The position numbers and the translations under genes were made by a program. A DNA stretch of 64,000 nt from Sialis fuliginosa. Its lineage: Eukaryota; Arthropoda; Insecta; Megaloptera; Sialidae. The stretch covers positions 18,475,638 through 18,539,637 of the forward strand of contig OY540815.1 in assembly GCA_961205875.1 (NCBI GenBank), read 5' to 3'. Positions 1-11,707 of the stretch are shown in pieces. The stretch's first letter is position 1. Each line of letters begins with the position of its first letter. Below the pieces are notes generated by a model. The model did no database searches. It saw only the letters and a list, made by a program, of their open reading frames with translations, and had not been told where the DNA came from.

Positions 1-25
1 TTACAAAATGATAAGTACTACGACT
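1..25 (-). mobile_element. Family C MITE, fragment cut by the window edge
   Basis: The first 24 or so bases match the inside of family C copies, where ACAAAATGATAAGTACTACG recurs at 19708 and 60319. The rest of this copy lies outside the window to the left, or has decayed. Orientation follows the copy at 19473. Confidence 0.6.
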
Positions 26-1237
26 TACTGCACTTACATTTCCTCAAAGTAGAATATTTCAAAAGTATTCTCTGAAAATTTCAGACAAATGTCCTGTCCA
101 TAGAAGATTCAGTGTAAGTTCCAAAATAATTTTTTTATCTGCATGCAATTCGTACTCAAAACTTTAAACACGTTTTTCTCGAAACCATGTTTTCAAAGTC
201 GATGATCACTGTAACTTGAGAACGGCTTTGCCGATCGGTTTGAAATTTTTCTCACTTATTCTATACATAATTGTCCTCCGGATGAACGAAGGATTTTTTT
301 TGGACGATCATTATTTTTTTATAGCCGAAAATGCGAATAAAGAACTTTGAATTTCAATATCCGCCATTTTGTGAAAATTCAAAAATTTTCAAATCCCTTC
401 GTTCATCCAAGTATTATGTCATTAGCAATGATCCCTTTTTTTTTTTTTTTATTCCAGATGATCTAGTGACGAGCAGCAGTGATCACGGCGAAACACTTTT
501 TTTTGGACCCCTCCCAAATTTGCTGTATCCCACTTATTTTTTTATATTTTGCCATAAAAAAATTACAATGTTTTCTGTAAATACATATCTTTCATGTGGA
601 AAAACATTTGTTATTAATTATTTTAATTAGTGGCCAAAAAAAAAGTCCCAACTGGGTAAGGTAAATTTAATATACTGTGGATGCTCTACTTTTCCTTTTC
701 CTAAAACAATTTCCAAAATACAGACCTGCCTACCGCAAAAATACAATAGCTCATAGTATACAATTGACTCCACAGTGAAGTACAAAATAGAACTGTCAGA
801 ATAGAGGGAGGGGGTTGTTGACGGGCGAGGGAGGGAGGGCACTATTGTTTCACAGGCCGAGGGTGAACTCGAATGTATGAAATAATATATTTTAAATTGT
901 GGGTGATACCCAGATAGATGTTCCCAGATTGGAAATGTGAGTATTTGTATATGTGTGGTAACGTACCACTGTAATTACTCGTTGTTTTTTGTGGGAAAAT
1001 GTTGTACAGTTAAAAAGCGTAACTTACAATTTGTAAAAAGCTACATTTGTTGTATTACAATAGAAATATACTTGCAGCTGTCAATTTTATTGTATGTATT
1101 TAAATTTACCACATTTTTTTATAAATTTTTAATATTCCTATAGTTTTGTCTCGATAATCTCGACATATTTTGGAATAATATTTGCAATATCTGCTTGACG
1201 AAGTTGACAATAGTTTTTTTTACACTACAATAAATAA
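26..1237. other. Non-coding A/T-rich DNA with a small inverted repeat
   Basis: No gene is visible. A 17-base inverted repeat centred on GGATGAACGAAGGATTT lies at 280-296 and 391-408, spaced by about 95 bases, and suggests a decayed foldback element. The stretch 205-260 (GAACGGCTTTGCCGATCGG) resembles the tail of a dispersed repeat. A purine-rich GGGAGGG stretch is at 800-838. Open frames at 331-630 and 937-1143 run through T-rich tracts and have phenylalanine-, isoleucine- and cysteine-heavy compositions, so they are treated as chance frames. Confidence 0.5.
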
Positions 1238-2335
1238 CAGTAGCGAGGCGTGAAATTTTTAATAAGGGAAGCATATTTTGTCAATCCTCCCCCTCCTATT
1301 AACAAAAAAACTAGTTATGAAACACCTTAAGTTCAAGCTTTTACTTTTTAAAATAAATTTTTATTTATTTATATAGTAACTAAATGGTTCTACGTTTTAT
1401 TTTCTTGTATTTTAATCGATATTTGTATGACGAGTTGAAGTTCACTGCAGTAAATTTCACTAAAAATTTTTGAATTTTTGATTTCGTTAAAAGTATGTTT
1501 GTTGTATAGAAAATGACGTGAAAAGTTGTTTGTTTCAAACCGCAGGTCTGTATCTTAAACCGTTCTCGAGATATGACCTCTCAAAGTTTTAGTTTTTTCA
1601 AATTTTTGGAGAAAAAAGGCCATAACTTTTGAACGGGTGGTCGGAATTAATTTTAGTTGACGGATTTGAAATCAGCGTGTCAAAATCTATATAATGACAT
1701 GCATAATACTTTAAAATCCTACAAAAAAATTTTGGTCAAAAATCGACATTTTTTTAAGGTATACCCCTTTGAATTTTTTCGATTTTTCACCAAACATTTT
1801 TTTTCGAGTTTTAAGGTATTATACATGTCAGTATATAGATTTTGACACGCGGATTCCAAATCCGTCAACTAAAATTAATTCCGACCACCCGTTCAAAAGT
1901 TATGGCCTTTTTTCTCCAAAAATTTGAAAAAACTAAAACTTTGAAAGGTCATATCTCAAGAACGGTTTAAGATACAGACCTGCGGTTTGAAATAAACAAC
2001 TTTTCACGTCATTTTCTATACAATAAATATACTTTTAACGAAATCACAAATTCAAAAATTTTTTGTGAAATTTCCTACAGTGAACTTCAACTCGTCGTAC
2101 AAATATCGACTAAAATACAAGAAAAAAAGACGTAGGGACATTATAGTTTTATAATTGAGCGTGTAAATTAATATTAAATGCTATTTTTGGTTAAAATGTT
2201 TGAGTTGCGCATAAAGATGGATATTCTAATAATATTTTTAAATTATTTATTAACCGAAAACACAGATTTGTATTAATTTACCCATAAAAGAAGGGAAGCA
2301 CTGCTTCCCTTGCTTCCATTGACGCTTCGCCACTG
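1238..2335 (+). mobile_element. Family A copy 1: complete hAT-like TIR element with hairpin core
   Basis: The left end is CAGTAGCGAGGCGTG and the right end reads as the reverse complement of CAGTGGCGAAGCGTC. The eight bases before (ATAAATAA) and after (ATAAACTA) agree at 6 of 8, consistent with a decayed hAT-type target-site duplication. Between the ends lies a large palindrome: an arm from about 1390 to 1765 is followed directly by its reverse complement to about 2135. It carries the landmark words CCGCAGGTCTGTATCT, GGCCATAACTTTTGAACG and GACGGATTTGAAATC. No transposase is present, so the element is non-autonomous. The 62-codon frame at 1657-1845 is only the palindrome being read. Related copies are at 21505, 32117 and 61388. 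The hAT assignment is inferred from the CAGTGGCG ends and the 8-bp duplication. Confidence 0.75.
1390..2135. repeat. Large imperfect palindrome in family A copy 1
   Basis: The two arms are reverse complements with scattered mismatches and almost no loop; the centre is near 1766. A transcript in either direction would fold into a hairpin stem of more than 350 base pairs. The arm starts near the word CTTGTATTTTAATCGATATT and ends near its complement ATATCGACTAAAATACAAG. Confidence 0.85.
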
Positions 2336-2340
2336 ATAAA

Positions 2341-2580
2341 CTATAAATTAGCTTGGACGGCACGAGATAGAGACGATACTGGTTTAATATTAACGAGACG
2401 AGACCGCCTTAAATTTTGATAAGACCCAAACGTTATATATTTTATATAAATGTTTAGTCGACGATGTAAATTTATTATCCTAAGCGCTAGAGTGGAAAAA
2501 CAAATAGAAACAATTCCTAGACGAGATTTTTCAGTTAGAAAAACCGGGACGAGATAAAACATAAATCTCGCCTCGTCTGA
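2341..2580. repeat. Degenerate GAGACGAGAC-rich repeat
   Basis: Several related words occur (GGCACGAGATAGAGACGA, ACGAGACGAGACCGCC, CTCGCCTCGTCTGAAC), partly on opposite strands. Similar words occur at 19290-19345, 27395-27445 and 47125-47245. It looks like a decayed transposon rich in GAGAC/GTCTC. No ends or target duplication can be fixed. Confidence 0.4.
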
Positions 2581-4440
2581 ACTCTTTTTTACATAATCAC
2601 ATCGTTCAAAAATATAATCTTAAGATTTTGGTATATACAGACTAAAAGACGTATAGATATACAATATACATATTAATCTCTCTTTCAATTATTTTTTTGA
2701 CACATACTAATAATTAAATATTTTGAAATATATTGATTGAAAATTGAAATATAAAGAAACATTTCACTTTCAAGAAAAGTGAAATATCGAAATCAATTAT
2801 TATGGTTGTTGGGAGTATGAAAATATAATTTTACACGATTTCCTCAATAATTATTAAACTGATTTTATTCCGCTTTTCACTAATAGATATACATAGGTAA
2901 AGTTTTTGTGTATAATTTTCGTATATTTTGTAAAATTTAGTGGATAATTCAAAGTTTCATTTCCAGGTCACCGCGAAAGCCTCAAAGCATGTTAATTATA
3001 AGCTAGTTATAGTCAGCTCAAACATAGCAACGCATTAATGAATGAAATAAAATATTCATACGACAGCAAACAATACAAATGAAAAAAAAAATACAATTAT
3101 GAATAAGTACCTACATTTCAATTGCTAAGCATTTAATATCTCTGTGCATACAATTATTTGAGTTGTTATTAACAATAATTGACGTAAATGTATTCCCGTT
3201 CACGAGACTAGTTAAAAACTCTATGTACAAATAATTGCTGTAGCCTTTGGCCCGTTGTTTGTGTATGGAAATATCCAGTGACCTCTGACCCCGAACCTTA
3301 TCTACATCTTTCTTTAAATATTTGTTATTTTTGTTATACGTATATATACACATATGTACTTATGTATATACTTCGCATATGAATTCACTGTTACTGAATG
3401 GTCAGGGGTGGACTCGGTATAATTTAATTTAAATCGCGTTAGACTGAAAGGTTTTACGCAGCAATTTGCGTCCTGCGTCCTGCGCAGATTCGAAAAAAAG
3501 CTTAAATCGTAGTAGGTTAGTTTTTCGAATATAATTTGGGTAGATTTTAAGCGCGCAATATTTTATATACTTTGAGTATTAAATATAATGTATTTGAGCA
3601 ATAACATTTTGAATTCTGAGCATTATAATAATACTAAACATAAATATCATGTTTATAAATAAAAATAAATAAAAATAAACCGAATAAAAAAATAAATAGG
3701 TTAAATTGTTTGTTAGGAAACGCTCCACAAAAAAGCTAAGAAGCATTTTTTTACAAGACTGAAAATACAATAGTTATCTTGCCTCAAAGTATTTCTTCCC
3801 CTATTTTTTCATCGCTTTTTACTCATAACTTTTTTATTATAAATTAAATTCCAAGAAGCTGCTAATAATAGTTGTAGAAAATTTCTATACCTACAAAAAT
3901 GCCCTTTACAAAATTTTTATTAGACTCACAGTTACGGAGATATACAAAAAAAGTAATTGCACCTTCATTTTCGAAATTACGCCAAAAAGGCATCGTTCAC
4001 AATTGCTGCCTACCCAAAATTCACGGTTGCCCTAGTTTTTACACTTTGACTGTACTAATACTCAAATTTAAAAAATCAAAACAGTAGAGATAGTCGCTTC
4101 ATCATCAAATACAGTTGAAAATAATTTAAACCGTGTCTGTTTATTTATTTTTATTTAATATAATTTACATTTAAATATTAAACAAACTGTAATTCTTTCA
4201 ATAAACATAATTAAATTTATGATAATATTCATATATAAAATAACAAGATTATTTTTATTGATTTAAAATTAGTTTTATGACGAAATAACATGCAACTTTT
4301 ACACTAAATAAATTATTTTTTGTCTTTAAAATAATAAGCATAATATTAAATCTTAGTGTTTTAATTTTTAAAGAATAAATAAAATTAATCGTTATTCAAT
4401 ATATTCGGTCCAAACACACTAGGGTATAGGAAAATTATTT
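2581..4440. other. Non-coding A/T-rich DNA, nothing firm
   Basis: No gene or complete element is seen. A short G+C-richer patch at 3400-3500 includes a near-duplicated word (TGCGTCCTGCGTCCTGCGCA). Frames at 3111-3353, 3579-3770 and 3899-4087 have no recognisable domain and low-complexity composition. Confidence 0.45.
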
Positions 4441-5003
4441 ATTTTTTCAATTCTTCGAACGTCTACTGTAGATGCGCAAAATTTACCTATTCACCCTAAA
4501 AACACCTAGAAAAGTAATTTATAATTGAATATCATTTAAACGACTATCAGAACTTTTAGAGTATAATATCTCGATATGAGGAAAAATAATAGTTATTTAT
4601 AATTTATAATTATTATAATTAAATGTGCAATAATTTATATCACATAGTATTCTTGTGGCTTTAAAATGGTATATTACAGTTAATATTTATCTACAGACAG
4701 TTGCTTTAAAAACGCCCTCAAAATGAGTTTTTTTTAATAAAACACACAAAAATAAACGCCATTAAAAAATTATTAACACTGCCTGTAGTGAATCTTGTTA
4801 CACATCATTTAAAAACCATTTGATTGCTCTTTAATTCAAATTATTGGGCATTTAAATATCTTTCACCGTTACCGAGATATAATGCCCTCAATTTTTTTAT
4901 ATTTTTTTTATAAAGGTAACCTGAAGAAAATCTCTAAGGTATTTTTAGAATATAATAAGATAAATTTTGCGCAGGTAGACATTCGAAGATTCGAGAAAAA
5001 AAT
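4441..5003. mobile_element. Inverted-repeat element of about 560 bp, unnamed MITE or foldback
   Basis: The arm at 4441-4489 (TTCTTCGAACGTCTACTG, then GATGCGCAAAATTTACC) is matched by its reverse complement at 4961-5003, with about 80% identity by eye. The middle is A/T-rich and has no frame. The right arm lies only 3 bases from the next element (5007), so the two may be nested or share a junction. Confidence 0.6.
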
Positions 5004-5006
5004 ACA

Positions 5007-5291
5007 CACAGCTACATAAAAAAAATAAAGATTTTTTTCGAAGACCCTTGTATTTCTATGTATTTTGAGGCGCTGAATCCGAATTTGAGATCAAAATAGC
5101 ACCTTATACGATTTATTTTGAACATAACCTAAAAAATCAAAATTTTCGAGCAAATATACGAAAATTGGATTATTCGAAGTTGTGTTCAAAATGAATCGGA
5201 TAATCTCAAATTCAGATTCAGTACCTCAATATACATAAAAATATAATGGTCTCCGAAAAAGTTCTTTAGGTACCTTTTTTGTGTAGCTGTG
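5007..5291. mobile_element. Family F MITE (CACAGCTACAC ends), copy 1
   Basis: It begins CACAGCTACATAAAAAA and ends TTTTTTGTGTAGCTGTG, a TIR of about 17 bases. The interior is also partly palindromic: AATCCGAATTTGAGAT near 5077 is answered by ATCTCAAATTCAGATT near 5203. It has no coding capacity. Relatives are at 13167 and 34726, with a lone end near 63483. Confidence 0.7.
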
Positions 5292-6307
5292 ATATTTTCA
5301 CTCCACCCTAATTGATATTGCCCAGTATGTGTATAGTACTGTATATATATATGTATGTATGTGTGGAGCAATTTATCTGCAGTTAATTTTATTAGTTATC
5401 CATTAACCCAGGTGGCGATATTTTGTATATCGCTGTAAATTATTTACACTGGTGTTTTCGATTAACTTAATTACTGTATACCATAATATTCCGTATTGTA
5501 GCAGGGCCTGGGCCGGTTGATTTTATTAAATAATAATGCCGCCTACATACGACATAACATAGAGTAGGTATAGCGAATGTAAGCAAACGTTCGCAGTCGA
5601 TATTATGCTGACTTCACACGATGCGACATGGTGAAATTTCACTGTTGTTATTTGTCTTTATTACACTTTAAAATTGGGTATTAATTATGTGATAGTATCT
5701 ATGGATTAGTTATGGAATTTAAAGCAGTGATACTTCAACTTATTATAAAGCAGTTGGCGACTCTAAACGTACAAAATAATGTGTGTGTTTACCTACCACT
5801 TGTTAAACACTTCACGAAACTTCAAGGGAACTGTCAGATACGTTTGAAACCTCATTGGCTAGCTAGCAAATTTTGTTAGATCGTTTATAATAGCGGACAT
5901 TTGAAAAATAATTGAGAGTGCTTTATTTACTTAAAAAAATGTAATCAACTATCGTGTTTTTGAAGTGAAATTTTTTTTTGCGAAATTGGAATTACTTCGA
6001 TAGATTTTAAAGAAGAAACGTTAAGGAGAGTGTGGCATATGCGTGAGTAGAAAGATGGATGAATAACGCATGCGTACAAGTCACTTTACGTCGGTTATGC
6101 GTGAGATAAAGATGGACAAATGGGTCCCACGAGAAAAATTGTTAAAACAAATTTGTTTATCAAGATAATTATAATTAATTATAATTTCGCGCCCTGTTTT
6201 TATAGAGTGATCGGTCATCTAAAGAAAGGTATCAGGTATATACAAAATTTTAAAAATGCTTCATAATTTTATCTGTATAAGCTGGGTTATCAGTACATAT
6301 ATATGTA
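5292..6307. other. Non-coding interval with one dispersed repeat segment
   Basis: A segment at about 5783-5846 (CTTCAAGGGAACTGTCA) is repeated at 29402-29482. At 5503-5515, GCAGGGCCTGGGCCGG resembles the end of the CAGGGCC hAT-type family. At 6035-6110 the word ATGCGTGAG appears twice, near GCATGCG, giving a small irregular repeat. No gene is seen. Confidence 0.4.
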
Positions 6308-6694
6308 CAGTCGCCTGAAGAACTCGTCTGGCATCCGAAAGGCTAGAATCGCTTACAACAGATTCCAAATTTAAAGACAAACATCATCGGTTATCTTTTT
6401 CTACCAAGTTTAATATATTTAAATACTAAAATTCTGAATATCAAATATTTATTGCCACAAAATTTACGTATACAATTTTCAATAGATTACATAATAATTT
6501 AATTGCACAAATATATATGAGTACTATAAACGAAGAGTAGTTCTTTATCTAGCAAATGAATTTCAAAATATCTGTCTTTGTTTGATACATGGAGAGATGA
6601 TTTAAATATTATAATAATCAAATGAGAGGAGCCTACGAAGTTTGTGATAAACGAAAATGAATACAAACTGCAAGACCCTTAATGCAGGCGACTG
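6308..6694 (+). mobile_element. Family B mariner-type MITE, copy 1 (387 bp)
   Basis: Ends are CAGTCGCCTG and CAGGCGACTG, each flanked outside by TA. That is the TA target duplication and CAGT start expected of Tc1/mariner elements. The interior is A/T-rich and non-coding; the 65-codon frame on the minus strand is incidental. Two relatives lie at 9846 and 10320, both in the opposite orientation. The element is short and lacks a transposase, so it would depend on an autonomous partner. Confidence 0.85.
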
Positions 6695-7313
6695 TACAAT
6701 ATACATATGTTTATAAATATATTTTTGGAAGGATAAATAATCTAAATCTAATATAGGCCAAAGACAAAGTATTTCATTATCAATGTCAAGAACTTTCACT
6801 TTGCAGATAGTAGATGCGTGTTATCGACAGTTCGACACAGTGCAAGAGACCACATCTTTGTGTTGAACCTTTCGCAGCCCACTAATTGTTAACCTGTTTG
6901 ATAACCGAGGATGTTTTAGCGTCGACCCCTGAAATGAGCTCAAACCTTTGACAAAAAGGTTAATGTTTATTGTGTTGTGTTTTATAAATAAATACACATT
7001 ATAACTTAATGTATTGATTAATTAGTCAGTATTTTATTAATAGGATAGTCATTAATTATTTTTGTATAAATTAGTGGATATTATTTAAGAATTTCACCTT
7101 TTTTGTAAACACTGGTAGATTAATGAAAATTAATTTTTAGCACGCACGTGATAGGGTTCCGTAACCATTCTCAGTAATATTATCTACTTGCATGATAATA
7201 CGTATCAAGAACTATTTCATGTTGACCAAAGATGTAATAAACTCTATACAAATGTTCGTGTAACGATTTATAAAAAAAGTTATTTCAAAATTTTTAGTAA
7301 ACTGTTTTTGTTA
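6695..7313. other. Non-coding interval
   Basis: Single-copy A/T-rich sequence with no gene. TAGGGTTCCGTAACC at 7152-7166 resembles a TAGGGTTCCGTA word found in many insect repeats; a related word (TTAGGGTTCC) occurs at 61077. Confidence 0.4.
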
Positions 7314-7830
7314 GTGTTCGTTGTAAATTTTATTGAAAGTACTAATTAAAAGCTACAGTCTGGAATTTTACTAGATTTTTCCCATTGGTAGTTCAGAAAT
7401 TAGAAGGGGGACTCCCTGATAACCACATAAAAAAGCAAATATATCATGACTGAAGGGTTCAAATCAAAAGGCATTAGAACATTTTTGTTGCATTTTAGGA
7501 GACATATCTAAAGGAATAAGTGAAAAACAAATTTTGAGTACACTAGGGGAGGGGGATCCAAAAATGTATACAGTGTTCGTTATAATTTTTATTGAAAGTA
7601 CTAATTAATAGCTACATTCTGGATTTTTTCAGATTTTTACATTTATAGTTTAGAATAACGACTTTGAAAGAAAATATATCGTGACTGAAGGTTTAAAATA
7701 AAAAATTCTAGAACATTTTTTGTTGCACTCAAAGGGGTAAGTGAAAAAAAATTTTTTTTGAGTACACTATTTAGTCGGTAGGAGGGGGGTTAAAAAATAT
7801 TTTTTTAAATCTATCATTACTATCTTTGGG
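7314..7830 (+). repeat. Degenerate direct duplication, period about 259 bp
   Basis: The block starting GTGTTCGTTGTAAATTTT at 7314 recurs as GTGTTCGTTATAATTTTT at 7573. Shared words include TTGAAAGTACTAATTAA, AAGTGAAAAA and GAGTACACTA. A partial third occurrence (GAGGGGGAGGGGGTCC) is near 7862. The copies differ by several indels, so the duplication is old. Confidence 0.75.
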
Positions 7831-8454
7831 TCATCAATATACACTCGTATATCTAGCGTTATGAGGGGGAGGGGGTCCAAAAATTCTAGAAAAATGCGGA
7901 ACGTGGTTTATAGACGTTCTCTAATTAAAATTGGTTTGATTTGATACAAGCCGTAGCAGATAAAAAATTTAATTACTTAAAACTGTAAAAATTGCGAATC
8001 CCTAGATTTTTTAATAAATATAGATATATTATTGTGATACAATAAAATTTGTAGTTAAATAGTAAACAATAATTTTAACTCATTCAGTAATTAATGAAAA
8101 TTCAGTAGATAGAAAATATTTTTCATCTGTAATAAAAATACAATCAGTGATGGAAATCATCTCTCCGACAAAGTGTAAATAACGTAAGGGAAGGATCTAA
8201 ATGTGTCTTGTTACATTTAAACAGAAGGAGTTGATTCTAAACAAGCAAAGCGACGTACTTTATTCAAATAGAATCAATTAATTAACAATTCTTGACGACA
8301 ATTTAATAGTAGACGTCATAATGCACTTAGACTGTGACTGTGTTACACTGTTAATGCAGAAATAATACAATGTAGAAGTATACAAAATTTTAAGCTTTCT
8401 TTTACTTAATTTTGAATCATTTTTGGAATTTTGATTGTGTAAAAAATCTAATAA
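7831..8454. other. Non-coding interval, nothing recognised
   Basis: A/T-rich sequence without a frame, repeat end or motif I can support. Confidence 0.4.
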
Positions 8455-8920
8455 AACACTAGCACCAGTCTTGGATCATAATATATAGACACTTAACTTT
8501 AAAACAGCTTAATTTAATAACAATCGGTCAATGGGTATCAAAATGGTGGATATTTAATCTATTTATTAAATATTATATTATCATAGCATCTGCTTTACAT
8601 TGTTTTAAATTTTAAAATTCTTTATTTTATAACTTTTATATCATATAGTACTTATCATTTTGTAATCATTAGCAAGTGTTCATCACAGGGTGCCCATTAC
8701 TGGTTTTACTTTATCCATTACTGGAGAAAAATCATAAACAAAATAAAAAGCTATAAATAAAAACAAACTTTATAAACGGACTTTAGTAATTAAATTGATT
8801 TAATAAAGATATACTTGATTTATTAGTAATATGGCTTCATGAGAATTACAAAAAAGAATCCCGCCAATCACAAAAGACGTATACCTAGCTCTAAAATGGA
8901 CCAAGACTGATGCCAGTACC
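8455..8920 (+). mobile_element. Family C MITE, copy 1 (466 bp)
   Basis: The TIR of 20 bases is AACACTAGCACCAGTCTTGG on the left against the complement of GGTACTGGCATCAGTCTTGG on the right. The interior shares long stretches with copies at 17413 and 19473, such as TCATTTTGTAATCATTAGCA and TCATGAGAATTACAAAAAA. It has no coding capacity. The superfamily is not assigned because the flanks show no clear target duplication. Confidence 0.8.
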
Positions 8921-9845
8921 TAATCTGTTTTTTGTCGAAAAAAAAACAATTTTTTTGGGCGCGAAATCATGAAGTTGCCTGAAAGATGGCAAAAGGTAAT
9001 CGAATAAAATATTGTTTTTGGCCAACCCATATTTACTTGAAGCAAAATACTAAAATGTAATGTAATAACAATAAGTTTCATAATAATATGACTGTATTTT
9101 TTATAGTGTATATTCAAGCCTTAGAATCCAAGGCAATATAAAGTTTGATCTAATTTTTATTAGTGTAGATGGAACGTGGCGCCAGCCCGCAGCTGTCTCG
9201 TTTAATTAAATAATAATCTTTCAAATGTTCGTCTTCTCTATGCCACAGCAACTAAAATCAGCGCTCGCTTTAAATACTTATTACTCCAAATGTTACCATA
9301 AATTGCATTACTTCAAATACTCATCAATAGAATAAAATAATCAAAGAACGCTCTTTATATTATCTATTATACTAGTATGTGTTATTTTTTTTTTAAAGGT
9401 GTACCCGAAAATAACTAAAAATAAATAAATGTTAAATACAAAAGTTCGAAATAAGCTATTTAAGATTTTCGGTGTTCAGGGCCCTATTTGGCCCAAGTCT
9501 AATTTGTTATGTAGAATCATTGTTTAGCAAAGTTTTTCTTAGACAAATATGTGAATAAAGATTTTATTGAAAAGAAGCTCCATTATTCGTAATCAAGTAA
9601 ATCGAAATCCGAACTTTTTTTATTCAGAATTTTTTCTGAAATTTGATTCTTTTAGTTATTTCGGAGTCAATAATGTACACTATACATATCAGTAGCACAC
9701 CCATGTATGGTGGAGGTTAGAACCCCTTCTCCCCCCTAATTAATCAATATATATATTATTTATTTTAAATAAAATTTACAAATGAAAATTATATATACAT
9801 ATGTATCTATATTTTTTTTAAATTAACCCCGTACGATTTTTTTTA
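8921..9845. other. Non-coding interval
   Basis: No gene. A frame on the minus strand at 8920-9117 abuts the MITE end and has no recognisable domain. A G+C-richer patch, GGAACGTGGCGCCAGCCCGC, lies at 9171-9190. ACACCCATGTATGGTGGAGG at 9697-9716 looks like a decayed repeat end. Confidence 0.4.
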
Positions 9846-10196
9846 TCACAAACTTAGTAGGCTCCTCCCATTTAATTATTATAATATTTAAATCATTTCT
9901 CCATGTACCAAACAAAGACAGATATTTTGAAACTCATTTGTTAGATAAAGAAGTACTCTTCGTTTATAGTATTCATATATATTTGTGCGATTATATTATT
10001 ATCTAATCTATTGAAAATTGTATAAGTAAATTTTTTTGATATTCCGAATTTTAGTATTAAAATATGTTAAACTTGATATAAAATTAATTAATAAAATGTT
10101 TTTATTTAAAATGATGTAATTATATAAACTCCGCCCTAGAATATAGTTATAAGCGATTCTGACCTTTAGGGTGGCAGACGACTTCTGTAGCCCGTA
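9846..10196 (-). mobile_element. Family B mariner-type MITE, copy 2, ends decayed
   Basis: Most of the interior matches copies 1 and 3 (ACAAACTTAGTAGGCTCC; AAAGACAGATATTTTGAAA; TAAGCGATTCTGACC). The expected CAGTCGCCTG start is missing, and the right end reads TGTAGCCCGTAGTAT, a damaged form of the CAGGCGACTG end. It sits about 120 bases upstream of copy 3 in the same orientation. Confidence 0.7.
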
Positions 10197-10319
10197 GTAT
10201 ATATGATAAATAAATATAATTTGTAACATAGTGTAACGTTTTTGCAATTTATTTTAAACTGTAGGTTTAATTTTCCTTTAATTGGAAGGTTGGAACAGAC
10301 CTCAGAGTGCCGTAACGTA

Positions 10320-10687
10320 CAGTCACCTGCATTAATGGTCTTGCAGTTTGTATTCATTTTCGTTTATCACAAACTTAGTAGGCTCCTCCCATTTGATTAT
10401 TATAATATTTAAATCATTTCTCCATGTATCAAACAAAGACAGATATTTTGAAATTCATTTGCTAGATAAAGAACTACTCTTCGTTTACAGTACTCATATA
10501 TATTTGTGCAATTAAATTATTATGTAATCTATTGAAAATTGTATACGTACATTTTGTGGCAATAAATATTTGATATTCCGAATTTTAGTATTTAAATATA
10601 TTAAACTTGATAGAAAAAGATTAAATTTAGAATCTGTTGTAAGCGATTCTAGCCTTTAGGGTGCCAGACGAGTTCTACAGGCGACTG
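10320..10687 (-). mobile_element. Family B mariner-type MITE, copy 3 (368 bp)
   Basis: Ends are CAGTCACCTG and CAGGCGACTG, each flanked by TA. The sequence is the reverse complement of the copy at 6308, with close identity along its length. The closeness suggests that copies 1 and 3 are younger than copy 2. Confidence 0.85.
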
Positions 10688-11171
10688 TACATGTATACAA
10701 AGATATAAAATATATATTTCTAAATTACAATTTTTCTATTAAGATTTGACTTACATTGATAGCTTAAATCACAGTTTACACAATAAATACACTAGTTATT
10801 ATACACCATCAATACACTAATCATAAACAAGAATACACTAATTATACACAATACCAAAAAGCAGTTACGCTTACACTTTTTATTTTCTAACTACACAAAA
10901 TCCTATAGCTTCCTCGTTACTACAAGGTCATTTAAACCTTAACGCGAATTACAGCGTTAAGGGCCGCAATATTTACAAAACTGGTAGAGATGTTTACTTA
11001 TTGGACTTTTAAAAATGTTATGTTATCTTTTCGACGCTGTGATAACGACTGACTATTCTCCTCTACTCGTTTGTCTCTACGCATGTATTACGTAATGTCC
11101 CTTTTTGAAAATTGTAATCAACAGAAACTTTTAACTAAAGGGATTATGCAATACTATAGTTGCCATCGCTT
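10688..11171. other. Non-coding interval with small irregular repeats
   Basis: Words of the type AATACACTA recur four times between 10785 and 10850. At 10925-10962, an AAGGTCA word lies next to TTAACGCGAATTACAGCGTTAA, a near-palindrome. Both could be transcription-factor sites, but nothing proves it. Confidence 0.35.
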
Positions 11172-11364
11172 ATGGCAGCCACACACGTAACGATATACTT
11201 GCGCAAGTTTAGACTTGCGCAAGTATACAGTAACGTGTGTTGGAAGATTTTTGCGCAAATTTCTAGACTTGTACAATGTACAAGTTTTAAAAAGTTTCAA
11301 TTTTCGATTCCGAAACTTGTGCAAATTTATGTTTGCCCAAGTTTACTTGAACGTGTGTGGCATG
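11172..11364. mobile_element. Foldback element with GGCAGCCACACACG ends
   Basis: The left end GGCAGCCACACACGTAA is mirrored by GAACGTGTGTGGCATGCC on the right. Inside, 11181-11240 is itself a palindrome (ACTTGCGCAAGT repeated around a TTTAG centre, framed by ACACACG and CGTGTGT), and CTTGTACAATGTACAAG at 11269 is another. The frames at 11160-11447 and 11215-11418 run through this element and are not believed. Confidence 0.65.
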
Positions 11365-11707
11365 CCGCATTTGAAGTTTCAGTGGTATCCCAGCCGCCGG
11401 CTTGTACGCACGTCCTGAAGTCGGTTTCGCACCAAAATTACGAGTGAGAGACGTGGAGTTCGAGAAAATTTGGAAGAATTTATAAATATTTACAGAAATG
11501 AACCATATATTTTACAAATAAGAAATTAATAAATAAATAGTTATGCCAGTCTTTGGGTGCAAATTTCAATTCATTTAATAAATTGATGTGCAAATAATGC
11601 TGTCTTTTTATTAACCAGTATTTACACCATGTAGTTCGGTTTCTTTTCAGTTTTTTTGTAGCAAATATTAAGCCAACTATTGCCAAAGCGTCATCAATCA
11701 TTATCGC
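11365..11707. other. Non-coding interval
   Basis: No gene. A G+C-richer patch (CCCAGCCGCCGGCTTGTACG at 11389) follows the foldback. A frame on the minus strand at 11480-11701 has no recognisable domain. Confidence 0.4.
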
